8,615 nucleotides of DNA. Source: Collimonas sp. UBA1456. Lineage in GTDB: Bacteria; Pseudomonadota; Gammaproteobacteria; Burkholderiales; Burkholderiaceae_D. This document shows positions 1 through 7,139 of this stretch, one piece after another. Under the pieces are notes generated by a model. The model was not told the DNA's origin and made no database searches. It worked only from the letters and a program-made list of their open reading frames with translations. How positions within the stretch are numbered: the first letter of the stretch is position 1; the number at the start of each line of letters is the position of its first letter. The stretch spans positions 1-8,615 of the forward strand of contig DCSW01000002.1 of NCBI GenBank assembly GCA_002325825.1, written 5' to 3'. Both the position numbers and the translations under genes were made by a program.

Positions 1-1
1 A

Positions 2-60
2 AAACCTATCCAAAACGCTTTTATTGAGCAGGCAGAAAACTCTACATCCTTACTGACTAC
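2..60 (+). mobile_element. Short fragment of an IS3-family transposase (OrfB), end of catalytic core
   Basis: The first codons read KPIQNAFIEQ, which matches the conserved IS3-family OrfB segment GKPxQNAFIERFNRT that carries the catalytic Glu (Glu codon at 26-28). Similarity fades after about position 31 and the frame stops at 61-63. The longer IS3 remnant that follows has its own copy of this motif near 473, in a different sequence version, so this is a piece of a second element or a scrambled one, not the start of the next. Nothing recognisable lies between 64 and about 170. The call rests on about ten residues and the window edge cuts off the rest. Confidence 0.45.
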
Positions 61-174
61 TTGACGGGGGGCTGCAGATCCACTAGGAAGTATGGCTGGA
101 GGCTCGTCAGGTAGGTATAATTTATAGTTGATCGGAAATAGTCGATTGACTCCGATCGATACACCCCAAGCCCT

Positions 175-643
175 TGCCTTGTCGCTTGCGACTTCACCTG
201 CCGGCTGTGGGACGGGCGCAGCATCCGTCTGTTCAACGTGATTGATGACTTTAATCGGGAAGGCTTAGGCATTAACGTCGATTTATCCCTGCTGGCAGCA
301 CGCTTCATTCGGTCGCTTGACAAAATTATTGAATATCGGGGAAAAGCCGATGGCAATCCGCCTTGACAACGGACCCTAATACATCAGTTCGACACTGGCC
401 GCGTGGGCAGAAAAGCGTAGCATCCAGATCAGTTTTATTTAACCCGGACTGACGTCATAATATGCTTATATCGAACGTTCCACCAAAATGGTTCGCTATG
501 ATTAGCTGATATATTACCTGTTCGAATCCGCCGATGAAGCTCAGGAACTTGCGACGAAATGGCTCTGGACTGACAATCACAAACTCCCGAACAAAGCGCT
601 CAGCGGCATTACCCCGAAGTAGAAATTGGCCCTTGTGGCTTAG
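175..643 (+). mobile_element. IS3-family transposase OrfB remnant (DDE domain), inactivated
   Basis: This is the C-terminal half of an IS3-family integrase-like transposase. Reading from about 175, the frame gives DFTCRLWDGRSIRLFNVID, then NREGLGINVDLSL and IIEYRGK. One extra A in the run at 342-345 shifts the frame, after which it continues IRLDNGP, TLAAWAEKR, YAYIERS, ATKWLWT and GITPK to a natural-looking stop at 641-643. All three catalytic positions are still readable: Asp codon 190-192, Asp 365-367 and Glu 473-475. Premature in-frame stops lie at 377-379, 440-442, 458-460, 503-505 and 620-622. The first half of OrfB, OrfA and the left end are not recognisable. The element cannot make transposase and is an old insertion. 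Confidence 0.85.
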
Positions 644-681
644 CCTCTACTTTTGAGCTTTGCTTGAAAGTAGGGGATTAC
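644..681. repeat. Probable right-end sequence of the IS3 element, overlapping the roxA 3' end
   Basis: Just after the OrfB stop the sequence runs through TCTACTTTTGAG to GGGGATTAC at 673-681. As I remember them, related IS3 elements end this way, with a G-run then GATTACC a few tens of bases after the OrfB stop. If so, the element ends near 681 and the last codons of roxA lie inside it. No left-end partner is visible, so the terminal inverted repeat cannot be confirmed from this window. Confidence 0.35.
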
Positions 682-1801
682 GGCCTAACGTGATCCAGCC
701 GTACTCATGCCAAGTGTAGAGTGCTTCCAATACGTCGGTAGAGGCGTTGCTGGCGTCTGCGCAATCAAGCATGCGCTGGTCCGCCAGAAGCATTAGCGAT
801 GCCTTGTCGGCGCGGCCAACGACGAACGATTCGCCGTTGATGAATACGTGCTTGCCGCGGTACAGCATTCTCGTCTTGCGGGAGAGTACGACGCCGCGTT
901 TTTCCAGCATGGTGCTGAAGCGTACGAGTGTCAGCGGCCGTGGCGGTGACTCAAAGAAAACATTGGCTTTCGGTTCGGACAGGTATTTGCCGACGAATAT
1001 TGCGATATCGTCCTTGGTGAAGCGCACTTTGTTGAGCTCGTCAGCGATCTGCGCCAGCATGTCGCGGCTAATTTCGGCCGGGTGCTTAGTCGGCGCCAGT
1101 TGCGGATCTGCATAGCGTCCAGGTAGGTCGATTGAATCAGCCATGAATCGCAGGAAGGCTTCACCCAACTCTTGGAACGGCGGGGCGCGGAAACCGATCG
1201 AATACGTCATGCATTCACCGATTGCGCTGCCATCGTGCGTATACTGCGGCGGCAAGTAGAGCATGTCGCCCGGTTCCAGCACGAACTCCTGCTCCGGTGT
1301 GAAATTCTTCAGGATCTTGAGAGCGCTGTCCTCAACCAAGGTCAAGTCCTGGGTGGCGCCGATTTTCCAGCGGCGCTGGCCGTGCGCCTGTAGCAAAAAC
1401 ACATCGTAGGAGTCGAAATGCGGGCCGACGCCGCCGGTGTCGGTGGCGTAGCTGATCATAAGGTCATCCAGCCGAGCGTCTGGGATAAAGCGGAACTGAC
1501 GCAGCAGCGCATCGGCGCCGTCGTGGTGCAGGTTGGCGCCTTGCACCAGCAACGTCCAGTCTTTCTGGGTTAGGGCCGGCAGTTGCTCTATCGGGCCGTT
1601 TACAACTTGCCATTGTTGCTTGAAATGGGTTATGAGCCGCGATTCGACGTCGTCGCGCTGCGCCAGTTCGAACAAGGCTGCGGGTGTCAACAGCGGGGTA
1701 AAATCAGGCATTGCCTGACGGATCAATAACGGCTTCTTGTGCCAGTAATCGCGGAGAAATTGTGCCGGCGTCAAGCCACCGAGGATTGTGAGTTTTTTCA
1801 T
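647..1801 (-). CDS. roxA: 50S ribosomal protein L16 arginine 3-hydroxylase (cupin/JmjC oxygenase)
   Basis: An Fe(II)/2-oxoglutarate-dependent oxygenase of the YcfD/RoxA family, which hydroxylates an arginine of ribosomal protein L16 in the cytoplasm. The 384-residue product has the usual family length. It opens with the typical ILGGLTPAQFLRDYW and HKKPLLIRQ (residues 6-29). The double-stranded beta-helix fold carries the iron ligands His128 and Asp130 (GPHFDSYDVF) and His189 (YTHDGSA), with GQRRWKIG and LEPGDMLYLPPQYTHD between them. A C-terminal winged-helix-like part ends in LYTWHEYGWITLGR. I chose ATG at 1801 because the family starts at MKKL; the frame extends upstream to a TTG at 1912, but that extension has no family character. 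The last ten residues after LGR look foreign and may come from the adjacent IS end. It diverges from slyD and converges on the IS remnant. No inactivating lesion is seen. Confidence 0.93.
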   Translation of the reverse strand: MKKLTILGGLTPAQFLRDYWHKKPLLIRQAMPDFTPLLTPAALFELAQRDDVESRLITHFKQQWQVVNGPIEQLPALTQKDWTLLVQGANLHHDGADALLRQFRFIPDARLDDLMISYATDTGGVGPHFDSYDVFLLQAHGQRRWKIGATQDLTLVEDSALKILKNFTPEQEFVLEPGDMLYLPPQYTHDGSAIGECMTYSIGFRAPPFQELGEAFLRFMADSIDLPGRYADPQLAPTKHPAEISRDMLAQIADELNKVRFTKDDIAIFVGKYLSEPKANVFFESPPRPLTLVRFSTMLEKRGVVLSRKTRMLYRGKHVFINGESFVVGRADKASLMLLADQRMLDCADASNASTDVLEALYTWHEYGWITLGRNPLLSSKAQK

Positions 1802-1807
1802 GCGGCT

Positions 1808-1813
1808 ATTATA
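1808..1813 (-). promoter_or_regulatory. Perfect -10 hexamer (TATAAT) six bases upstream of the roxA ATG
   Basis: On the minus strand TATAAT is followed by six bases and then the roxA start codon. A start site at the usual distance would fall on the A of ATG, which would give a leaderless mRNA. No Shine-Dalgarno sequence precedes the ATG, in line with that reading. A -35 box at the right distance is poor (AGTCGT-like), so the hexamer could also be chance in AT-rich sequence. Confidence 0.4.
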
Positions 1814-1968
1814 TATATCGGTTTGGCTGCACGACTTACCTTCGCCGGCATGGGGTTTGTGCGAGGCTGGCGGGGAAATTGTGACAGGAGTTAGATTTTT
1901 CTCAGCTGGCAAGGCGATAGCATTCTAGCAAGAATAATCCGAACTCATGTTTAATGAGAGAAATGATC

Positions 1969-2516
1969 ATGAAGATTGCCCCAAATACGGTAGTGACCGT
2001 ACGCTATAAATTGTCAGATGCCCAAGGTAATCCCATCGCAGAAGGTGGTGAGCCAATGGTGTGCTTGCACGGTGGTTACGAAAATACGCTGCCGAAGATC
2101 GAGGAAGCTCTGGACGGCAAGAAGCCAGTTACCAAACTGAGTTGCAGGTCGAGCCGGACGACGCTTTGGGCGAATACAATTCGAATCTGGTCAAGATCGA
2201 GCCGCGCAACCATCTGCCAACGCCGATTGAAGTCGGCATGCAGTTTGAAGATGCACCGGACAATGAACATGACGAAGAGCACGCGCTGATTCTCACCGTT
2301 ACCGATATCTCTGACGATAAGGTTGATCTGGACGAAAATTATCCGCTGGCAGACATCGCATTGCGTTTCGACCTCAACTTCACAGAAATTCGTGTGACGA
2401 CAGAGGCAGAAATCGCACATCAGCATGTGCACGGCGCGCATAGCTACGATCACGGTCCTGGCGACCAGGACGACGATGCTACGGACGATCGTTTCTACAG
2501 CCATCCTATCTACTGA
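1969..2516 (+). pseudogene. slyD: FKBP-type peptidyl-prolyl isomerase, SlyD-like, frameshifted
   Basis: SlyD-type prolyl isomerases are cytoplasmic folding helpers with an FKBP domain, an inserted chaperone (IF) domain and a metal-binding His-rich tail. The first frame gives MKIAPNTVVTVRYKLSD and MVCLHGGYENTLPKIEEALDGKKP, classic SlyD N-terminal sequence. After codon CCA (2125-2127) the match moves to another frame: YQTELQVEPDDALGEYN, KIEPRNHLPTPIEVGMQFE, ALILTVTDISDDKVDLDENYP and LADIALRFDL, then a His/Asp-rich tail (AHQHVHGAHSYDHGPGD) and the stop at 2514-2516. The expected KPGYQTEL shows that one base is missing at about 2128. ATG 1969 is preferred because GAGAG (1956-1960) lies 8 bases upstream; ATG 1954 lacks such a site. 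The rest is well preserved, so the break is recent. A sequencing deletion is the main alternative. Confidence 0.85.
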
Positions 2517-2558
2517 AGTTTTCAGTACAGTGCGACGCGCCAGTCAGGGGGCAGATTG

Positions 2559-2599
2559 AAAAGAGCCGCAGATATGCTTGTATGTACTGCGGCTCTTTT
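2559..2599. terminator. Bidirectional rho-independent terminator between slyD and the mutS unit
   Basis: A perfect 13-bp stem, AAAAGAGCCGCAG (2559-2571) with its complement at 2587-2599, and a 15-base loop. The GC core is flanked by A-runs on one side and T-runs on the other, so it works in both directions. It lies 43 bases past the slyD stop and 71 bases past the end of the minus-strand phosphoesterase-like gene, as expected for a shared terminator of converging units. Confidence 0.88.
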
Positions 2600-2669
2600 T
2601 GTGTTTCTTCGGTGTTAGCGTCGCGACTGAGGCAGCGTATTGCCCGGCTTTGCTAGTTCAAATAATTTC

Positions 2670-3488
2670 TTATCTGCCGAATTGAAGGTTATCTTTGCCA
2701 AGCCGCGAGGTATTTTTCAGATCGCTGACGTTGCGTTGCCAGGTAATTTCTGGCAAACCGCCTCTATTGCTTGCATGAATCACTAGCACCTTGTCGTCGA
2801 AATGCGCTGTATGGGTATTAATTTTCTGCCAGATTTCAGTGAAGTCGTCGCGCTTGATATTGAAATCGAACACCCTACGGCGTTGCGCACTCATCGGGTT
2901 GCCATAGCAAAATAGGACGACCGCATCGCGATTTTTTGTGAGGCACTGAGGAAAATGCGCTACAACCATTCGCAGTTAGCGATTTGGCGGTCTTCGAACT
3001 CACTGTTGCGGCCATCTTCTGCCAAGTAGTGGTTGTTGGTCGCGGGCAGGTTGATGGCGGTAAAAACCACGTTGCCGATTTCCCAGCGCGCGTTTTTCGC
3101 ATAACTGCGGAATTTGGGTGAAGTCGATTGCCTAATCAGTGGAATCTTGCTGGCGTTAAAGGAAAATTCGTCGGCAAAGCAAAGATTGCGGATATTGCTC
3201 AAGCGTTCCAGCGCCGCCGAACGATCGGCACTGGTCTTGCAACCGATTCAGGCGCGGGCGGAGAGGGATACGATCAAGCCGTTCTTGGCGCTGTTCATGA
3301 GCGCTTTGTGCTGTCCGTACAACTGGTCGGTACAGGGTTCGCCGGCTGCCTTGATGTTGTTAGCGACGACGAAGGAGAGATTGTCGTAATCGATTTCGGC
3401 AATAGCGTTGCGTAGTGTTGTTTCATCGGTGGCTTTGCGAAACGAATATCCGATTACGCCAAAGCTGAAGCCAGATGGAGAATCGCAT
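2670..3488 (-). pseudogene. Secreted calcineurin-phosphoesterase-like protein, broken by frameshifts and stops
   Basis: The reading frame starts at ATG 3488, three bases after the mutS stop (MRFSIW, the start of a probable signal peptide). It shifts within a few codons to GFSFGVIGYSF, TTLRNAIAEIDYDNLSFVVAN, AAGEPCTDQLYGQHKALMN, FADEFSF, ARWEIGNVVFTAINLPATNN and NSEFEDRQIANCEWL. A TGA at 3248-3250 and a TAG at 2960-2962 interrupt it. A frame change at the six-base A/T run 2932-2937 leads to NRDAVVLFCYGNPM and DDKVLVIHAS, ending at 2670. The layout (EPCTDxLY, then RW..GNVxF, N..NN, EFEDRQ.AN..WL and VLxIH) follows a bacterial calcineurin-like phosphoesterase family as I remember it. The metal-binding positions look lost even in the reconstructed ancestor. 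Tight linkage suggests co-transcription with mutS. The pseudogene call is firm; the family name is moderate. Confidence 0.7.
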
Positions 3489-3491
3489 TCA

Positions 3492-6143
3492 TCAGTTTCT
3501 CTGGTTAGTTGTAAGTTGTTTTAAGCAATACAACTTCTCAAGTGCTTGACGCGGCGTCAACGTATCGGGATCGATGTCGTTCAGCGCATCGAGCAAGTCG
3601 CTGCTCGGTAGGTCGTCGGCTGAATCAGTCTGATTGCTTTCGCTGTCAGCGTATGCGTCCTGTGAAAACAGGTCGAACTGCGGCATCGCTTGCGCCGATT
3701 GCGACTCCAGCAGAGCTAAGTGCTTGCGCGCCGCGCGAATGACCGGCATCGGTACGCCGGCCAGTTGCGCCACCTGCAAGCCATAGCTCTGTGATGCCGG
3801 ACCGCTTTTCAACGCATGTAGGAAGACAATGTTGTCCTTGTGCTCGACAGCCGATAAGTGTACGTTGGCTGCCGACGGATGTAGGTCCGGCAATTGAGTC
3901 AATTCAAAGTAGTGCGTGGCAAATAGCGTGAAGCTGCGTATGACGTCGATCAGATGCCGAGCGATTGCCCAGGCCAACGCCAGACCGTCGAAAGTTGATG
4001 TACCACGACCCACTTCGTCCATCAGCACCAGCGAATTTTCACTGGCGCCGTTAAGGATTGCGGCTGATTCGGTCATTTCCACCATGAAAGTCGAGCTGCC
4101 GCCTGCCAGGTCATCGGCAGCACCAATGCGGGTGAAGATGCGGTCGATCGGCCCCAGCACCGCGCTGCTGGCTGGGACATAGCTGCCGATATAGGCCAGC
4201 AGCGTGATCAAGGCGACTTGCCGCATGAAGGTAGATTTACCACCCATGTTGGGGCCGGTAATTAGCAACAGTTTATGCTCGGTGGACAGTTGGCAATCGT
4301 TGGCGATGAAACGTTCGATCTGTTTTTCGACGACTGGATGTCGTCCCTGTTCGATTTGGATCGTTGGCTCGGCTACCAGTTGCGGCATGCACCAGTCCTG
4401 GCGCACGGCATGATCCGCCAATGCCACCAGCGTGTCGAGTTGAGCCAGGGCATTGGCGATGTGTTGCAGTGTACTGATGTGTGGCGCTAGGTCTTGTAGG
4501 ATCTGCTCGTAGAGTATTTTTTCGCGTACCAGCGCGCCTTCCTGTGCCGACAGCGCCCTGTCTTCAAATGTCTTTAGTTCAGGTGTAATGTAGCGCTCGA
4601 CGTTTTTTAACGTCTGGCGGCGGCGATAGTCGTCCGGTACCTTGTCGATCTGGCCGTGGGTGACCTCGATATAAAAGCCATGTATTTTGTTGTATTCGAC
4701 CCGCAGGTTGGCGATGCCAGTGCGCGCGCGTTCGCGGATTTCTAGGTCTATTAAAAACTGTCCGGCGTTTTCCGATAACGCCCGCAATTCATCCAGTTCG
4801 GCATTGAAGCCGGTGGCAATGACACCGCCGTCACGAACCATCGTCGACGGTTCGGTGGCGATTGCTGTCTGCAGTAATTGCAGGCAGTCGACCGGAGTTT
4901 CCAGTGCCACCTGCAGTTCCTGCAATAACGGCGCCTGGTGGTCTCTGCCGCACAGGGCGATATCGGCGCGCAGCGAACCCAGTTGCAGCAGGCCATCGCG
5001 CAATCCGGCCAGGTCGCGCGGCCGCGCTGAAAGTAGGGCGATACGCGCGGTAATGCGTTCGACATCCGGCACCGCCCTCAGCGTATCCGAGATGGCGCTG
5101 CCGTTATCGGCGGCGATCAGCGCACCGATCGCCGCGTGGCGGCCGCGCGCGATAGCCTGATCGCGTTTGGCGTGGTGCAGCCAATGGCGCAGTAGGCGCG
5201 AGCCCATCGCGGTGCGGCAGTGATCCAGCAGCGAAAACAAGGTTGGCGCGCCGGAGGAGGCGTCCTGGCGACGGATGGTTTCGGTCAGTTCCAGGTTACG
5301 CCGGGTGGCTGCGTCGAGGCCGATGAATTCATCTTCGAATTCGACGGTGAGCGTGCGCACATGTTGCAGGCCTTTTCCCTGTGTCGACTGGGCGTAGCGC
5401 AGCAAAGCGCCGGCTGCGCCGATTGCGGCGCTGAGGTTTTCCACGCCGAAGCCCCTCAAGGTTCTTACCGCAAGTTGGTCAAGCAGGTATTTCTGGCCGT
5501 GGGTGATGTCGAAGTGCCATGCTGGCACCGTGGTAACCTTGTCGATCAGACCGCTGCCCAGCATCGCATCGGCCATGTCTGCCGCCAGGATTTCTGCCGG
5601 GGCGATGCGTTCAAGTTCTTGCTTTAGAAAAACTTCCAGGTCGCTCGGATCGCAGCCAAGTTCCATCAGTTTGAGGGCGCCGCTGGCCATCGACAGCCAC
5701 GCTAGGCCGACCTTGATGACCTTGCGCTGCTGAGTGACATACAGCGCCAGCAGCGGCTGGTCAGATTTTTCCGGGAGTAGATTGGAATCGGTCAGAGTGC
5801 CCGGCGTGATCACGCGTAGTACCTTGCGCTTAACCGGACCCTTGCTGGTTGCCATGTCGCCGATCTGTTCGCACAGCGCCACCGATTCGCCGAGCTTGAT
5901 TAGCTTGGCCAGATATTGATCGGCTGAATGAAATGGCACGCCGCACATCTTGATCGGCGCGTTGTTGTAGGTGCCTCGTGAAGTCAGCGTGATGTCGAGC
6001 AGGCGCGCGGCCTTTTCTGCATCTTCAAAAAACAGTTCGTAAAAATCGCCCATCCGATAGAACACGAGCGTGTCTGGATAGTCGGCCTTGATGCTAAGAT
6101 ACTGCTGCATGCCTGGTGAAACTTTTTGTGCCGCTACCGTCAT
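3492..6143 (-). CDS. mutS: DNA mismatch repair protein MutS
   Basis: MutS clamps onto mismatched or slipped DNA behind the replication fork and, with ATP, recruits MutL. The frame is open for 883 residues, slightly longer than E. coli MutS. Domain I has the mismatch-probing Phe34-x-Glu36 in GDFYELF. The clamp/lever part contains VEYNKIHGFYIEVT and YITPELKTFEDRALSAQE. The ATPase has Walker A GPNMGGKS (630-637), the signature STFMVEM (684-690), Walker B LVLMDE (705-710) and the FATHYFEL switch (741-748). QFDLF (822-826) fits a sliding-clamp binding motif, and DPDTLTPRQALEKLY (858-872) is the C-terminal oligomerisation helix region. Odd points: Ser683 where family members have Arg or Lys, and Lys105 in GPVKRKV where Glu is usual. 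The ATG at 6143 gives the standard N-terminus; its ribosome binding site is weak (GCGAGAC). It lies between two pseudogenes on the same strand, which suggests selection has kept it open. Confidence 0.97.
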   Translation of the reverse strand: MTVAAQKVSPGMQQYLSIKADYPDTLVFYRMGDFYELFFEDAEKAARLLDITLTSRGTYNNAPIKMCGVPFHSADQYLAKLIKLGESVALCEQIGDMATSKGPVKRKVLRVITPGTLTDSNLLPEKSDQPLLALYVTQQRKVIKVGLAWLSMASGALKLMELGCDPSDLEVFLKQELERIAPAEILAADMADAMLGSGLIDKVTTVPAWHFDITHGQKYLLDQLAVRTLRGFGVENLSAAIGAAGALLRYAQSTQGKGLQHVRTLTVEFEDEFIGLDAATRRNLELTETIRRQDASSGAPTLFSLLDHCRTAMGSRLLRHWLHHAKRDQAIARGRHAAIGALIAADNGSAISDTLRAVPDVERITARIALLSARPRDLAGLRDGLLQLGSLRADIALCGRDHQAPLLQELQVALETPVDCLQLLQTAIATEPSTMVRDGGVIATGFNAELDELRALSENAGQFLIDLEIRERARTGIANLRVEYNKIHGFYIEVTHGQIDKVPDDYRRRQTLKNVERYITPELKTFEDRALSAQEGALVREKILYEQILQDLAPHISTLQHIANALAQLDTLVALADHAVRQDWCMPQLVAEPTIQIEQGRHPVVEKQIERFIANDCQLSTEHKLLLITGPNMGGKSTFMRQVALITLLAYIGSYVPASSAVLGPIDRIFTRIGAADDLAGGSSTFMVEMTESAAILNGASENSLVLMDEVGRGTSTFDGLALAWAIARHLIDVIRSFTLFATHYFELTQLPDLHPSAANVHLSAVEHKDNIVFLHALKSGPASQSYGLQVAQLAGVPMPVIRAARKHLALLESQSAQAMPQFDLFSQDAYADSESNQTDSADDLPSSDLLDALNDIDPDTLTPRQALEKLYCLKQLTTNQRN

Positions 6144-6834
6144 TGGGCGTCTCGCTTGTTGGATTCTGATAAAGCGATATTGTAATTCGAAGACTTGCTT
6201 AATCGATATTACTTATGCATATAAAGTCACAACCGGGCGGCATGGCGCCAGATCCTGATAAAACATTTTCTGCATCAAGAACTGCTGCTGTTCAGCTGTG
6301 TCCTTGAGTCGCGCACTAAGGGTGATCACGCGGCCAAGGCATTGCGAACGCCAGGGAATATCGCCATTGGTTTTTTGCGAATAAATTTAATTATTTTGTT
6401 GGCTATTGCCATTTCAATACTGTCTTCGTCGCCGCGTTCAATCGGGATCTGCTGCATCGCATTGCGGCTGGTATCGGTATTGAAGCCACGGAAAATCAAC
6501 GTGGCGCGGAACGGTATTTTGTCGAGTACTTCAAAAATGTCGCCTGTTTTGCTCTTGTCGTTAACCATCCAGCCGCGTTGTGCTTGGATGTTGGCGCGGC
6601 GTTCTACTCAGGGCTGTCTTCGCCAGCCAGTGCACGTTTTTACGCCTGAGCGGTTTCACCAGTGTTGGCGCGATTTTAGGCTTGGGTTTGGCCGATGTCT
6701 TGATCGGCTGTGGCAGTGCATTGTGCGACACCGGCGCCAACGTGATTCTGACGGCGCCCATGTTGTCAGACACCGGCGATTTTATCTTGACCTCGGGCGG
6801 CAACTGGGTCAGCAGATACCAGATGCCGAAGCCG

Positions 6835-6862
6835 TGGAGTACTAACTGAAATCAGTACTCCA
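6835..6862. repeat. Perfect inverted repeat at a frameshift in the TonB-like pseudogene
   Basis: TGGAGTACT (6835-6843), a 10-base loop, then AGTACTCCA (6854-6862). On the gene's strand the right arm encodes GVL of the membrane segment, and the left arm stands where the frame moves between KIVGVLISV and HGFGIWYLL. The extra bases at the break match the complement of the good arm. Confidence 0.8.
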
Positions 6863-6931
6863 ACGATCTTGGGAGGGTATTGACGATTTGCCAGTTTCCG
6901 ATCTATCCAGGACAGCTTGCACGGGTTGACG

Positions 6932-6940
6932 CTCCTTTCT
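6932..6940 (-). promoter_or_regulatory. Strong Shine-Dalgarno (AGAAAGGAG) before the TonB-like pseudogene
   Basis: AGAAAGGAG on the minus strand lies 9 bases before a GTG at 6920-6922, but that GTG is out of frame with the readable membrane segment. The in-frame ATG 6945 lies upstream of this site and cannot use it. The site probably marks the ancestral start, with a further small indel between it and the membrane segment. Confidence 0.45.
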
Positions 6941-6962
6941 TTCATCGATTTAACCTTGTCCA

Positions 6963-6991
6963 ATTAATTGTTAATTTGACATTAAATTCAA
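6963..6991 (-). promoter_or_regulatory. Possible promoter upstream of the TonB-like gene and mutS
   Basis: On the minus strand TTGAAT (6986-6991) and ATTAAT (6963-6968) are separated by 17 bases in an AT-rich gap. Each hexamer matches four of six consensus bases. The placement suits a promoter for the unit that includes mutS, but matches this weak are common in AT-rich DNA. Confidence 0.25.
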
Positions 6992-7130
6992 TAGAAGTCG
7001 CATTGTTCATTAATAACTGCTTAACGGCAGCGCCGATCATGCTACCACAACTTTGTGCAGCCAACCTAACGCGCCATTGCCGGTGGCACGTCCGGATGCC
7101 AGGCAGGCGCTCAGCAAGTAGCCGCCGTTC

Positions 7131-7139
7131 GGGGGGGGG
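7131..7139. repeat. Run of nine G inside the flavoprotein pseudogene
   Basis: Nine consecutive G on the plus strand encode the Pro-rich bend in DWSPPPNGGYLL. Relatives as I remember them have a shorter DWEAPTGGYLL-like segment, so the tract may have grown by one codon. The frame on both sides is the same. Confidence 0.6.

Larger units (their letters stand above)
6213..6945 (-). pseudogene. Conserved hypothetical protein with TonB-like N-terminus, multiply frameshifted
   Basis: Joining frames gives one protein. A short cytoplasmic start (KERSVNPCKLSWIDRK) leads to a membrane segment assembled from KIVGVLISV and HGFGIWYLLTQL. Next come a Pro/Lys-rich linker (ALPQPIKTSAKPKPKIAP), ERRANIQAQRGWMVND and DIFEVLDKIPFRATLIFRGFN. 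A C-terminal part (MAIANKIIKFIRKK, GDIPWRSQCLGRVITLSAR, EQQQFLMQKMFYQD) ends at TAA 6213-6215. The single anchor plus Pro-rich linker recalls TonB, but I do not recognise the C-terminal domain as TonB and cannot assign a function. Breaks: a frame change at the hairpin 6835-6862, another at about 6600-6615, and a third at the six-base A/T run 6371-6376. It precedes mutS on the same strand by 69 bases. The true start is unclear: ATG 6945 is in frame with the membrane segment, while GTG 6922 has a better ribosome binding site but a different frame. Confidence 0.65.

Noticed and set aside
57..356. 99-residue minus-strand frame in the IS region
   Set aside because: The opposite strand encodes recognisable IS3 transposase; this frame has no recognisable features.
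647..670. Imperfect inverted repeat CCTCTACTTTT / GAAAGTAGGGG as a terminator for roxA
   Set aside because: It has a mismatch, a low-GC stem and no T-run on either side; it is more likely part of the IS end.
1802..1912. Longer roxA form starting at TTG 1912
   Set aside because: The extra 37 residues have no family similarity and the RoxA family starts at MKKL-like sequence.
2120..2140. Programmed ribosomal frameshift in slyD
   Set aside because: No slippery heptamer or downstream structure beyond a 5-bp hairpin is seen, and the expected KPGYQTEL explains it as a simple one-base loss.
2076..2504. 142-residue open frame on the minus strand opposite slyD
   Set aside because: It is a shadow of the slyD pseudogene; the plus-strand frames match SlyD closely and this one has no family character.
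4687..5627. Plus-strand open frames of 135-157 residues inside mutS
   Set aside because: They are antisense shadows of mutS in GC-rich codons, Ser/Arg/Ala-rich, without recognisable motifs.
6976..6981. Perfect plus-strand TTGACA as a -35 box
   Set aside because: No -10-like hexamer lies 16-18 bases downstream and no plus-strand gene follows.
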